A stretch of 52,037 nt of DNA from Clostridium tyrobutyricum DSM 2637 = ATCC 25755 = JCM 11008 (GCF_000359585.1 NZ_APMH01000031.1:1-52037), one strand, 5' to 3'. Shown: positions 17,184-24,771, numbered from the stretch's first letter. A program made the numbers and translations. The notes: generated by a model from the sequence alone, not told the origin.

Positions 17184-19385
17184 CTAATCTCTTATTACAT
17201 CATTCATAAAGAAATCTACTAATCCATTTTTAAGTGAAGTCTTAGTCATTGATTTTACTTCATCTGTAAGTTTTGCAGTGCCTTTTTCTCCAGTGTCTGA
17301 TACAGTTACATATAAATTTATCTTTGGATCAAAATTAAGTAATTTAGCTCCCATATTGTTGCTTAATTTTCCAGTATTACTACTTCCATAAGCACCATTT
17401 AATGCAATGTTATCAATTCCATGAAAATCAGGTTTTGTATTACCCAATTTTTTGATACCGTTTGCCAAGGCCATAAATCTCTGCTTTATAGGGTTCTGCA
17501 TCTTATCTACTCCATTTATATACCCTTGTCCTGTATTTACACCAAATTCGTCAAAAACAGTTGAAGGAGAATGTATGCCCAGTACAGCCTTAAAAGTATT
17601 TTTTATAGAATTAGCTATTGATGTTACTTTATTTTTTATTTTACTTCCCATGCTACTTATACCATTAAATAAGCCTTCAAAAATAAATTTTCCTATCGAT
17701 TTAAAAGCTCCACCAAGTCCTGAAAATATTGCCTTCCACCCTTTTACAACCATTCCTAAAAACTTTCCAAAACCAGTAAATATATTCTTCCATCCTGCAA
17801 CAAGCTTACCTAACACTCCACTAAAGTCTGTAAAAATTAATTTCCATCCTTTAATTGACTTGGAGAAAAAACTTCCAATAGATTTAAATATATTTTTTAT
17901 AGCATTCCCAAAAGCAGATGCATATTTTTTAAATCCATTCCAATGCTTTATGACCTCATATACTATTAATCCAATTCCAGCTATTATACCTATTGTTATA
18001 AGTACTGGAGGATTGATAAGTGCAGGGAGAGCTGAAAAAACACTTGCGGCTGATCTTAATCCTCTAAATATAGTCCCTACTGTTCTCACTGCGTTACCAA
18101 TTTTTCTCATAGCTCCAACTACTGCCATTGTTGATGTTATGAACTTGCTGAATATAATCATTGTAGGTCCAAAAGCAGCTGCTATAATTCCTAGATAAAC
18201 AATTGCAGTTTGAATAGGCCTTGGTAAATTAGAAAATCCATTAGCAAGCTTGCCTATAAAATCTGCAGCTTTTCTTATACCTGGTGCAAGGACATCTCCA
18301 ATTCTTATACCCATAGTTTCTATTGAACCTTTCATTCCTTCAATAGCGCCTTTAAGGTTGTTTTGCATGGTATCAGCCATCTTTTTTCCTTCACCATCAC
18401 AGTTTTTAAGTCCTTTTTCAAGGCTTCTAAACTTATCTGGTCCCTGATCCACCAATGCTAACATTCCACTCATAGCTTCTTTTCCAAAAAGAGTTTCCAT
18501 CGTACTAGCTTTCTGCTGTTGTGTTAATCCAGAAGTTTTATCTTTTAATTGCTGTATTACATCTCCTAATGGAAGCATTTTCCCATGTGCATCAAAGAAA
18601 TTCATTCCCAATTCTTCCATAGTTTTAGATGCACGTTTAGTAGGACTTGCAAGATTAGTCAATGCACTCCTTAAAGTTGTACCTGCTTGAGAACCCTTAA
18701 TTCCTGCATTACTAAGAAGTCCTATTGCAGCTGTAGTATCTTCAAAAGAAATTCCAAGAGAATGAGCTACTGGAGCAATGTACTTCATAGCTTCTCCAGT
18801 GTCTGTTATTCCTGCGTTAGTATCTGCTGCGGTTTTAGCCAATACGTCTGCAACATGAGTAGCCTGGCCAGCTTCCATTCCAAAACCTCTAAGAGAACTT
18901 CCTGCTATATCAGATGCAGTTGCTATATCAACATCTCCTGCAGCTGCCAAGCTTAGCATACCCGGCATGGCTTCCAATATCTCATTTGTTTTAAACCCAG
19001 CTGATGCTAAATTTTCTTGACCTTCAGCTGCTTCAGTAGCACTAAATGAAGTATCTGCTCCAAGTTTTATAGCCTGTTCTCTTAATTTATTAAATCCATT
19101 TCCTGTTGCACCACTTATAGCTTGAACCTTTGACATTTGTGCTTCAAAATCCATTGAAGTTTTTACAGCTGCTGCACCAACTCCAACAAGAGGTAATGTC
19201 ACTGCTTTAGTAGCATTGGAACCAACAGTATTCATTGCACCACTTAAACTTTTAATCCTTGTTTCAGCAGAATTATTTGAATTCATAAACTGTTTCATTT
19301 GTTGGCCTGCACTGCTAAGTCCATTTGCAAACCTTGAAGTGTCCAGCTCCATAAAAGCAACTACTGAGCCTGCATTTATTGCCAT
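17184..19385 (-). CDS. tail tape measure protein, TP901 type
   Basis: The 733-aa protein holds the TP901 core at about residues 70-330 (MSKVQAISGATG, ADTSFSATEAAEGQENLASAGF, AGIKGSQAGTTLRSALTNLA, TLFGKEAMSGMLALVDQGP). Two hydrophobic regions follow near residues 390-415 and 450-475. The C-terminus has the VLGIHSPSTVFDEFG motif common in tape measure proteins. It sets tail length; at about 1.5 angstrom per residue the tail would be near 110 nm. It is separated from the tail chaperone genes by a 3.4-kb accessory island, where these are normally adjacent. Confidence 0.95.
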   Translation of the reverse strand: MAINAGSVVAFMELDTSRFANGLSSAGQQMKQFMNSNNSAETRIKSLSGAMNTVGSNATKAVTLPLVGVGAAAVKTSMDFEAQMSKVQAISGATGNGFNKLREQAIKLGADTSFSATEAAEGQENLASAGFKTNEILEAMPGMLSLAAAGDVDIATASDIAGSSLRGFGMEAGQATHVADVLAKTAADTNAGITDTGEAMKYIAPVAHSLGISFEDTTAAIGLLSNAGIKGSQAGTTLRSALTNLASPTKRASKTMEELGMNFFDAHGKMLPLGDVIQQLKDKTSGLTQQQKASTMETLFGKEAMSGMLALVDQGPDKFRSLEKGLKNCDGEGKKMADTMQNNLKGAIEGMKGSIETMGIRIGDVLAPGIRKAADFIGKLANGFSNLPRPIQTAIVYLGIIAAAFGPTMIIFSKFITSTMAVVGAMRKIGNAVRTVGTIFRGLRSAASVFSALPALINPPVLITIGIIAGIGLIVYEVIKHWNGFKKYASAFGNAIKNIFKSIGSFFSKSIKGWKLIFTDFSGVLGKLVAGWKNIFTGFGKFLGMVVKGWKAIFSGLGGAFKSIGKFIFEGLFNGISSMGSKIKNKVTSIANSIKNTFKAVLGIHSPSTVFDEFGVNTGQGYINGVDKMQNPIKQRFMALANGIKKLGNTKPDFHGIDNIALNGAYGSSNTGKLSNNMGAKLLNFDPKINLYVTVSDTGEKGTAKLTDEVKSMTKTSLKNGLVDFFMNDVIRD

Positions 19386-19428
19386 TCTATTACCTCCTTA
19401 CATTATTTTCTAAATGTATTTACCAAAT

Positions 19429-19449
19429 TTTTGTAGAATTATCACCTTA
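19429..19449 (+). promoter_or_regulatory. shared upstream element of plus-strand mini-genes (copy 1)
   Basis: The block TTTTGTAGAATTATCACCTT lies directly before the ribosome binding site of the 19466 gene and recurs almost unchanged at 46829-46850 before another plus-strand mini-gene. TAGAAT could be a -10 box; TGTAGAA also resembles a Spo0A box (TGTCGAA) at one mismatch. Which of these it is cannot be decided here. Confidence 0.45.
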
Positions 19450-19465
19450 AAGGAGGTGGTACTAC

Positions 19466-19711
19466 ATGAGATCCATAGGTTTGAATTCAAAACGACTTCT
19501 TGAAATTGCTATAGCCGAACATTCTTGTTGTTTAGATAAAAAACTCGAATCAGTTAATAATAATAAAAATATTCCTCAAAATTTAAAATCAATTATTGCT
19601 GAAAGAGAAGCTATATTGCAGGCTATTGCCAAGATGATTGAAGAAAATAATAAAGCTATTTTCTTATCTCTAAAAAACAATGATATTATCAAAGACACAG
19701 TAAATCCATAG
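19466..19711 (+). CDS. unrecognised 81-aa protein, plus-strand mini-gene
   Basis: The gene has an excellent ribosome binding site (AAGGAGGTG, 8 bases before ATG) although it runs against the tail operon. The product is a soluble, mostly helical protein (SKRLLEIAIAEHSC; QNLKSIIAEREAILQAIAKMIEE) of unknown role. Its last 23 bases overlap the end of the opposite gene 19689-19916. Its upstream element is shared with the KTSC gene at 46869, suggesting common regulation in the lysogen. Confidence 0.65.
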   Translation: MRSIGLNSKRLLEIAIAEHSCCLDKKLESVNNNKNIPQNLKSIIAEREAILQAIAKMIEENNKAIFLSLKNNDIIKDTVNP

Positions 19712-19916
19712 CTCTATTTATGGTTACTTCTAAAAGCCGGCTTTCATATAAAAGAACTTGTTTTTCTTTTTTTGTCTTTGCTAGAGCAGCTTTTATTTTA
19801 AATTTATTCACACTATTTAGAGCACATTTCAGTTGCTCCTGAACTGATCCTTCAGGATTAACTACCCTGTGCTCTATTTTTTTAACCTGTTGTTTCACAT
19901 CTTTGTACAAGCTCAT
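19689..19916 (-). CDS. hypothetical basic helical protein
   Basis: The 75-aa product is basic and helical (YKDVKQQVKKIEHRVV; KFKIKAALAKTKKEKQVLLYESRLLE) with no recognised domain. The start has AAAGGAGGT upstream. It lies just after the terminator that ends the antirepressor unit and overlaps the convergent 19466 gene. Confidence 0.5.
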   Translation of the reverse strand: MSLYKDVKQQVKKIEHRVVNPEGSVQEQLKCALNSVNKFKIKAALAKTKKEKQVLLYESRLLEVTINRAMDLLCL

Positions 19917-19932
19917 TACCTCCTTTTAGTGC

Positions 19933-19965
19933 ATAAGAAAAGCACCTACTATAAAAGTAAGTGCT
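19933..19965 (-). terminator. terminator of the Arc/antirepressor unit
   Basis: On the minus strand AGCACTTAC pairs with GTAGGTGCT around a 7-base loop, followed by TTTTCTTAT. It lies just downstream of the antirepressor stop and closes that transcription unit inside the tail operon. Confidence 0.65.
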
Positions 19966-19970
19966 CCATT

Positions 19971-20979
19971 TTAAGCTGTTTTCTTTATTTTTGTTGATAT
20001 TTTAATAATGCCATCAAATAATCTTATCATATAACTTTTAACCTTTTCTGATTTAACATTATTATGGGAAATCCATTGATTTTTCATATCCATTATTTCA
20101 TTAGTTGTAAAATGTTCTAATAAATATACTCCATATTTCATTGTAATATCTTTAAGCTCCATATTTAGCTTTTTATTATGTTCTATCTTGTCTACAACAG
20201 CAGTATCAATTCCATTCTTTTCACAAACTATTCTATATATGGACATCTTTATTGCCTCCCCCATCTTGAGATCATCAGCAATAAATTTGCAAGCTTGAAG
20301 TTGCTCTAAAACTGGTGCTTTACTTTGTGATACTGGACTTTCTATCTTAAAATATTCTTCAATCTTTCTTACAACATCTTCTGATAAATTCAATAAATCT
20401 ATTAGCTTGTATACTCCCTGTTTTGAAATAACAATCAAGGAACCTATCCATGGAGAAAAATTGTTTTCTTTTTTAAACTTTTTAAGTTCGTTGGCTTCCA
20501 ATAAAAAATAGTCAATACCAATAGTAAAATGTTTATTGCTCCTAACTATATAACTGATATTATGAACTGAGGTTTCTGTAAGAAATTCTAAATCCTTAAA
20601 CACCATTACTAGGCTACCGTTGTAAAACTTCTTAATCATCTTGTATGACTCTTGAATTTTTGACTGCTCAGATTTCTCCGTTGAATACACTCCTGTTTTT
20701 CTTATTGATGGAAGCACTTCATCGGCTACCCAATCTGAAAATTTTTCAGCATTAGGTTTATTGCTTTTAAAAGCTAATTTATAAACTCCACTCTCTGTAA
20801 GAAATTTCTCACCTGCGTTATTTAACTTGATTAATATTCATTTTAGATAAATAATTTCTAACTGTACTTTCTGCCATTTCTAAACAATTACCTACATGAT
20901 ATGGATTAAAATAAATAACACCATTCAATTCAAAAACTTCTACATGTTGTTCTTCAAATATCATTAAATTATTTTCCAT
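19971..20979 (-). pseudogene. BRO-N phage antirepressor, frameshifted
   Basis: The ATG at 20979 opens an N-terminal BRO domain fragment (FELNGVIYFNPYHVGNCLEM, then VRNYLSKMN) that stops at 20818 after 53 codons. The reading continues in another frame with LNNAGEKFLTESGVYKLAFK, FSDWVADEVLPSIRKTGVYS and a 230-residue C-terminal domain to 19971. Comparison with the usual BRO-N layout shows that about 10-15 residues between the two parts are missing, so a deletion has broken the frame. The C-terminal part holds helical regions typical of phage antirepressors. As it stands the antirepressor is probably inactive unless a frame change restores it. Confidence 0.75.
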
Positions 20980-21009
20980 ATTATACCCTCTCTTTCAATT
21001 TTTATTTCA

Positions 21010-21038
21010 TTGAGTGAGATTATTAACTATGATATAAT
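21010..21038 (+). promoter_or_regulatory. promoter of the antisense small RNA
   Basis: TTGAGT at 21010-21015 and TATAAT at 21033-21038 are separated by 17 bases on the plus strand, pointing away from the antirepressor start. No plus-strand gene follows; a strong terminator lies 24 bases downstream. Confidence 0.6.
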
Positions 21039-21044
21039 ATTTCA

Positions 21045-21115
21045 TAGGGAGTAATCTCTAAATGAGATAGTCTGTAATCGCCAAATTACAAGAGAGACTA
21101 TCTCATCTATTTTTT
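21045..21115 (+). ncRNA. putative antisense small RNA between Arc-like and antirepressor genes
   Basis: A consensus-like promoter is followed by a roughly 70-base transcript ending in a long hairpin: a 12-bp stem ATGAGATAGTCT/AGACTATCTCAT with an inner GTAAT/ATTAC stem, then CTATTTTTT. It has no open reading frame. It is complementary to the intercistronic part of the Arc-antirepressor mRNA and to the last codon of the Arc-like gene. The layout recalls the Sar antisense RNA of phage P22 immI, although here it does not cover the antirepressor ribosome binding site. Confidence 0.5.
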
Positions 21116-21253
21116 ACCTAGTTCGCCATACAAATCCTTTTTAATGAGTCCTACTATATAATCTTTAAGTGAAATCCCCTTTTTAGCAATATTTATTTTT
21201 ATATCTTTATGCAAATTATCGTCAATTCGTATGGTAATAGTTTTTTCTGCCAT
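21107..21253 (-). CDS. Arc-like ribbon-helix-helix repressor
   Basis: The start at ATG 21253 is set by GGAGGTG eight bases upstream; the longer frame to 21301 would begin inside the promoter. The 48-aa product has the ribbon-helix-helix pattern: strand KTITIRID, helix NLHKDIKINIAKKG, then ISLKDYIVGLIKKDL. Such proteins bind DNA as dimers and often repress their own promoter. It is transcribed from a consensus promoter that contains a tandem 8-bp repeat, its likely operator, and precedes the broken antirepressor. Confidence 0.8.
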   Translation of the reverse strand: MAEKTITIRIDDNLHKDIKINIAKKGISLKDYIVGLIKKDLYGELGKK

Positions 21254-21272
21254 ATTTTCACCTCCTGCATTT

Positions 21273-21301
21273 AGTATATACTGCAATACTGCAAATGTCA
21301 A
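21273..21301 (-). promoter_or_regulatory. consensus promoter with tandem operator repeat
   Basis: On the minus strand TTGACA (21296-21301) and TATACT (21273-21278) are 17 bases apart. The spacer consists largely of TTGCAGTA repeated twice in tandem, a probable site for the ribbon-helix-helix protein it transcribes. This is one of the two best promoters in the window. Confidence 0.8.
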
Positions 21302-21321
21302 GAGGCTAAATATTTTGCATC

Positions 21322-21350
21322 TAAAAAAGAACCACTTAAGTGATTCTTTT
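21322..21350. terminator. bidirectional terminator
   Basis: The inverted repeat GAACCACTT/AAGTGATTC (one mismatch) is flanked by A6 on one side and T5 on the other. On the minus strand it ends the membrane-protein unit just before the Arc-like promoter. Confidence 0.7.
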
Positions 21351-21353
21351 TAG

Positions 21354-21530
21354 TTATCCGTAATAGCTATAATAAAACATTAATCCAGTTAATAGAAAAT
21401 AGAATGACGTCGCTAAACCATATAACATGCCAGCTTGCCATCTCTTTCTAAAAAGTATGGGTTTAATCATAGACATTATAAACAATATAAAAAAGAAAAT
21501 CGTAACACAAAAAAGTATCCATTTAATCAT
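21354..21530 (-). CDS. small two-helix membrane protein, paralogue of the 22042 gene N-terminus
   Basis: This 58-aa gene starts at ATG 21530 with GGAGGG upstream. It has two membrane helices joined by the basic loop KPILFRKRWQAG. The first 40 residues resemble the start of the 22042-22731 product (MWILYLIGIV...NPILFKKKWQAVLGYG), so the two genes are related by duplication. It closes the island's first transcription unit, just before a bidirectional terminator. A role in membrane or surface exclusion is only a guess. Confidence 0.65.
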   Translation of the reverse strand: MIKWILFCVTIFFFILFIMSMIKPILFRKRWQAGMLYGLATSFYFLLTGLMFYYSYYG

Positions 21531-21557
21531 AATGTCCCTCCAAAATAACTTAACTTA

Positions 21558-22013
21558 TTAATCAGCAGGATTACCTTTATTGGTATAAGTTATTGGAACA
21601 TCTTTACCAGGTATCTTATCTCCTCTTAATGTTAATTCGCTTTCATTTACAAATATTACTACTTCAGCATTCCAGGTATCCCACAGCTTGCCATAATAAT
21701 CTTTAGTAGGTTGTCCGCCCTCGCCATCATTAAATCCACTAAGTTGTCTTATCCCACTATCTATTAAACTTTTAGCATTTTGTTCATTTAATGGCACTTT
21801 TGTTTGTATTGCTATCTTAATAGTGCTTTTGTCTTTATGCACTCCTACCCCTGCATCTCTGACAAGCTCATTCTGTTTCAACGTTTTAACTGTTAAATCA
21901 ATAGCTTGTTGAGTAGGCGCTATTAAAGCCTGTTTCTTTTCTGTGGTGTCACCACAAGCAGTTACACCTATGAGCAATATCCCAGTTAAAATTATTCCTA
22001 ATAATCTTTTCAT
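21558..22013 (-). CDS. prophage-encoded lipoprotein
   Basis: The start is placed at ATG 22013 because GGAGGG lies nine bases upstream and it gives a proper signal peptide (MKRLLGIILTGILLIGVTAC). The lipobox VTAC ends at Cys20, so the 151-aa product would be anchored to the outer face of the membrane. The mature part is a small alpha/beta domain (AIDLTVKTLKQNELVRDAGV; STIKIAIQTKVPLNEQNAKS). Lipoproteins in phage cargo islands often block superinfection, but no family is recognised here. Confidence 0.7.
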   Translation of the reverse strand: MKRLLGIILTGILLIGVTACGDTTEKKQALIAPTQQAIDLTVKTLKQNELVRDAGVGVHKDKSTIKIAIQTKVPLNEQNAKSLIDSGIRQLSGFNDGEGGQPTKDYYGKLWDTWNAEVVIFVNESELTLRGDKIPGKDVPITYTNKGNPAD

Positions 22014-22041
22014 ATCCATGACCCTCCAAATTATTATATTT

Positions 22042-22731
22042 TTATTGTGCGGTAAACGAAGTTTGTGCCTTAGCATTTCCAGCAGTTACATCTATATTTA
22101 CTGGAAAACCAGAGGTAGATGTTCCTATCTTAATTGGGATTATTGCTTTTCCATTGTTTCCTATTACTCCAGTATAGGGTGTGGTAGTTGTTTTATAATT
22201 ACATATAGCAGTTACTTTACTTCCTGGAAGTCCAGTAACAGTTAAATGTATAATAGAATTTTTCCTAGGACTGTGATTATCCAAAGAAACATTTATGTTA
22301 TTATTAGCTGGAGTAGTATTCTTAGTATTTGCAACAACGGGAACTATTTTTCCTGAATCAATACTGTTTTGTAAATTATCAAGGTCTTTTTGTAGATCGC
22401 TAAGTCCCTTTTGTAAATCACTATTATTTGTAATAGGTATACTTACATAATTGGAATTAGCCGTTGTGGCCTTAACCGGTGTAACATTTCCACTTACTGT
22501 TGGTGGCTGCCAATTTGAACTAGCAATCCTTTCACTTTGGTCTTTGAAATAAGCCTGTTGAGCATTATAGTCTAAAAGTATAGATCCGAAAAACAATAAC
22601 AAGCAAATAATACCAGGTACACCATATCCTAATACAGCCTGCCACTTTTTTTTGAATAATATTGGATTAAGTATCATAGATTTTGCAAACATTATTAAAA
22701 GTACAATTCCAATTAAATATAATATCCACAT
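22042..22731 (-). CDS. membrane protein with C-terminal immunoglobulin-like domain
   Basis: ATG 22731 follows GAGG by eight bases, whereas the longer frame from TTG 22746 would start inside the ribosome binding site. Two membrane helices (residues 1-18 and about 35-55) flank a basic NPILFKKKWQ loop. A Gln/Asp/Asn-rich linker follows, and the last 90 residues look like an immunoglobulin fold (INVSLDNHSPRKNSIIHLTV; KIGTSTSGFPVNIDVTAG). The C-terminal domain should face outside. It is first in the island's operon with the lipoprotein. Confidence 0.65.
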   Translation of the reverse strand: MWILYLIGIVLLIMFAKSMILNPILFKKKWQAVLGYGVPGIICLLLFFGSILLDYNAQQAYFKDQSERIASSNWQPPTVSGNVTPVKATTANSNYVSIPITNNSDLQKGLSDLQKDLDNLQNSIDSGKIVPVVANTKNTTPANNNINVSLDNHSPRKNSIIHLTVTGLPGSKVTAICNYKTTTTPYTGVIGNNGKAIIPIKIGTSTSGFPVNIDVTAGNAKAQTSFTAQ

Positions 22732-22764
22732 AATAACATTCCTCAATTAGATAAATTTTACTAT

Positions 22765-22793
22765 ATTGTAACAAAATATTCATATCTTGTCCA
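22765..22793 (-). promoter_or_regulatory. promoter of the membrane-protein/lipoprotein unit
   Basis: On the minus strand TGGACA (22788-22793) and TACAAT (22765-22770) are 17 bases apart, just after the tail chaperone stop and 34 bases before the 22731 start. It gives the island expression independent of late transcription. Confidence 0.6.
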
Positions 22794-22800
22794 ATAATTG

Positions 22801-23013
22801 CTATAGTAATTTATTATGCTTCATCATCCATTTAATTGTATCTTCATTGCTATTTGTAGTGATATGTTTCTTGTCATCCCATTTAGGTGTTCTTGGTTTT
22901 TCTTTAGAAAGTTCACTCAATATATAATCACACGCTTCATCAAAACAGAAGGCATCATAATCATTTTTTATGCTTAAAATTTGACTTGGCCTTATTTTGT
23001 AGGCCTTTGACAT
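22801..23013 (-). CDS. tail assembly chaperone, frameshift extension (gpT-like)
   Basis: This frame overlaps the end of the gpG-like gene and continues as NDYDAFCFDEACDYILSELS...TPKWDDKK, typical of the C-terminal extension made by frameshifting in tail chaperones. An internal ATG at 23013 has no good ribosome binding site. The extension proper begins at 22965 after the A6 run at 22964-22969 directly before the gpG stop. A -2 slip (or +1) there joins the frames. The fusion helps assemble the tail tube on the tape measure. Confidence 0.75.
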   Translation of the reverse strand: MSKAYKIRPSQILSIKNDYDAFCFDEACDYILSELSKEKPRTPKWDDKKHITTNSNEDTIKWMMKHNKLL

Positions 23014-23416
23014 CACTATTACTGATAGCACCCTTTGTGATCTTACGAAAGGATTTTAACCCTTCCACCCCCTGCTGGCTGTAGGCCCAAAGTTCAAATT
23101 TCTGCACATCCGTGAGCTTTAAACCTGCTTCTTTTAATTGCTCTATACTCGGCTCAACCAGAGTATTTTCGCAAATTATATCTATTATTTTCCCATATTC
23201 TTTTAAGTCTATTTTTTGAATATCTTCCTGATAAAATAACTTTCTTGCTACTCCTAAAAGCTGATTAGGTATTTCTCCACTTTGGCATAGTCCCAAAATT
23301 GAAAGTCTTTTTACTCTTACCCGAATAAGTTTATCGCCAGCAAAAGGCTGCAATTCTATCACTTCTGTAGACTGATTTTTTAATTCTTCCATACTTGTTA
23401 CTTTTAATTCATCCAT
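22961..23416 (-). CDS. tail assembly chaperone (gpG-like)
   Basis: The 151-aa protein begins with a beta-rich domain (TEVIELQPFAGDKLIRVRVKRLS) then helices (IPNQLLGVARKLF; IDIICENTLVEPSIEQLKEAGL), as in Gram-positive tail chaperones located between the tube and tape measure genes. It terminates with CAT-AAA-AAA-TGA, a slippery stop suited to programmed frameshifting into the 22801 frame. Confidence 0.85.
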   Translation of the reverse strand: MDELKVTSMEELKNQSTEVIELQPFAGDKLIRVRVKRLSILGLCQSGEIPNQLLGVARKLFYQEDIQKIDLKEYGKIIDIICENTLVEPSIEQLKEAGLKLTDVQKFELWAYSQQGVEGLKSFRKITKGAISNSDVKGLQNKAKSNFKHKK

Positions 23417-23427
23417 TTAAAACCCTC

Positions 23428-24324
23428 CTATGCTGTAGTAAACTCAACTGTTACTGATGTTGTATTGCCACTTCCATCAGCTTTTCTTATGGATGCCGCA
23501 GTAGCTTGATAAGTTACACCAGCGCTTATACTTGTAGGCACAAAAGTAATAATCTTTTTAGTTATATCCATAGTTACATCACCTGGAACAACTGATCCAT
23601 CTGATTTTTTAGTAACTTTAAAATTGATACCTATTACGTCTGCATCATTTACAGCATCAGCAAATGTCCATGTTACCTTACAATCTGTTCCTATAGTAAC
23701 TCCCGGAGTTCCCGTAGATTCATCTGGAGTAGTAGGTGCTGGCGGACTAGGTACTGTTGCACTAGTATCTCCTCCGGTGCTTGTTTCTCCATCAGGTAAT
23801 GTATCTACAAAAGTAATATATACAGGCTTTTCGCCTTTCTTTGGCCTGCTAGTTGATTCAAATTCAGGTACATAGAACTTTCCATCCTCAAATTGAAATT
23901 CAACTGGTGTTCCCTTATTATGCTTAAAAGAGAATTGTACATATCTAAGCGTTGATGAATCATAATCTTTTTCTTCGCTGTATAAATTCAATGTATATGG
24001 AGTTTTATTTACTGCTTTTCCTACTTCTGCACCCTCATATCCCATTGGAGTTGAAGTACCTCCATCCACTAATGCCATAGTTTCAGGAGAGAATGTATTA
24101 TCTGTAAGTTTTATATTATATCCAATACAGATATCTTCAGTTCTATTCATAGCAAGTACTCTATTTTTTACCCTAAGTATGTCTTCTTTACCCTTACTTA
24201 GATCAGGTTTTGCATCTGCTTTTTCAGCAGTATCAAAAATAAATGCTTCACCTGTTATTTCGTTTATTATCTCTGCCAACGCTATATTAGCAATTGGCAA
24301 AGATGAAGTTTCAGTCTCTGACAT
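23428..24324 (-). CDS. major tail tube protein with C-terminal bacterial Ig-like domain
   Basis: Residues 1-180 form the tube domain (LAEIINEITGEAFIFDTAEKA; FSFKHNKGTPVEFQFEDGKF). A Pro/Thr/Ser linker (SATVPSPPAPTTPDESTG) follows, then an Ig-like domain of the SbsA/Big type (VTWTFADAVND, IGINFKVTKKSDG, VTMDITKKIITFVP, VTYQATAASIR). Such additions decorate the outside of siphovirus tails and may bind host surfaces weakly. The gene lies next to the chaperone pair, as expected. Confidence 0.85.
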   Translation of the reverse strand: MSETETSSLPIANIALAEIINEITGEAFIFDTAEKADAKPDLSKGKEDILRVKNRVLAMNRTEDICIGYNIKLTDNTFSPETMALVDGGTSTPMGYEGAEVGKAVNKTPYTLNLYSEEKDYDSSTLRYVQFSFKHNKGTPVEFQFEDGKFYVPEFESTSRPKKGEKPVYITFVDTLPDGETSTGGDTSATVPSPPAPTTPDESTGTPGVTIGTDCKVTWTFADAVNDADVIGINFKVTKKSDGSVVPGDVTMDITKKIITFVPTSISAGVTYQATAASIRKADGSGNTTSVTVEFTTA

Positions 24325-24330
24325 TATATT

Positions 24331-24762
24331 TTACCTCCTCAATCTTTGAAATGTTTGATATTCAACTGTTTGCGTATATCCATTTACTGTATCGTCTAAA
24401 ACAACGGGTGTAATATTCCCTGTAGGTCTTATATAATCTTTTAATTCACTTAAAAAATCTTGAATCTGTGTAGTATATGGTTCCATGCTTGAATAATTTG
24501 TTTTAGGACAGTAAATAATTATATCTAATGTCTGAGATCCTATTTTATTACTGCCCTGAAATCCCATAGTTCCAGTATTTTTTACTACAATATAAGAAGA
24601 TGTACATTTCCCTTCGTGTTGTGCTGGAGAATACACATCCACCCCTTTACTTTTGAGTAATAAAAAAACACGTTCCCATACGGTACGCGGCGTGTATGTT
24701 CCATTTATATAATTTTGCAATGTATCTCCTGGAACTGCATATTTAAAACTAATTTCTGCCAT
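24331..24762 (-). CDS. tail terminator / completion protein
   Basis: The 143-aa protein, placed between the gp10-like protein and the tube protein, fits the tail terminator position of HK97/SPP1-type phages. The patterns WERVFLLLKSKGVDVYSP, SQTLDIIIYCPKT and TTQIQDFLSELKDYI are consistent with that alpha/beta fold. It would cap the tail tube and join it to the head. Confidence 0.65.
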   Translation of the reverse strand: MAEISFKYAVPGDTLQNYINGTYTPRTVWERVFLLLKSKGVDVYSPAQHEGKCTSSYIVVKNTGTMGFQGSNKIGSQTLDIIIYCPKTNYSSMEPYTTQIQDFLSELKDYIRPTGNITPVVLDDTVNGYTQTVEYQTFQRLRR

Positions 24763-24771
24763 AACATCACC

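Noticed and set aside
17452-18198. A 248-aa open frame on the plus strand
   Set aside because: It lies wholly opposite the tape measure gene, has hydrophobic Pro/Leu/Phe-rich shadow composition and no ribosome binding site.
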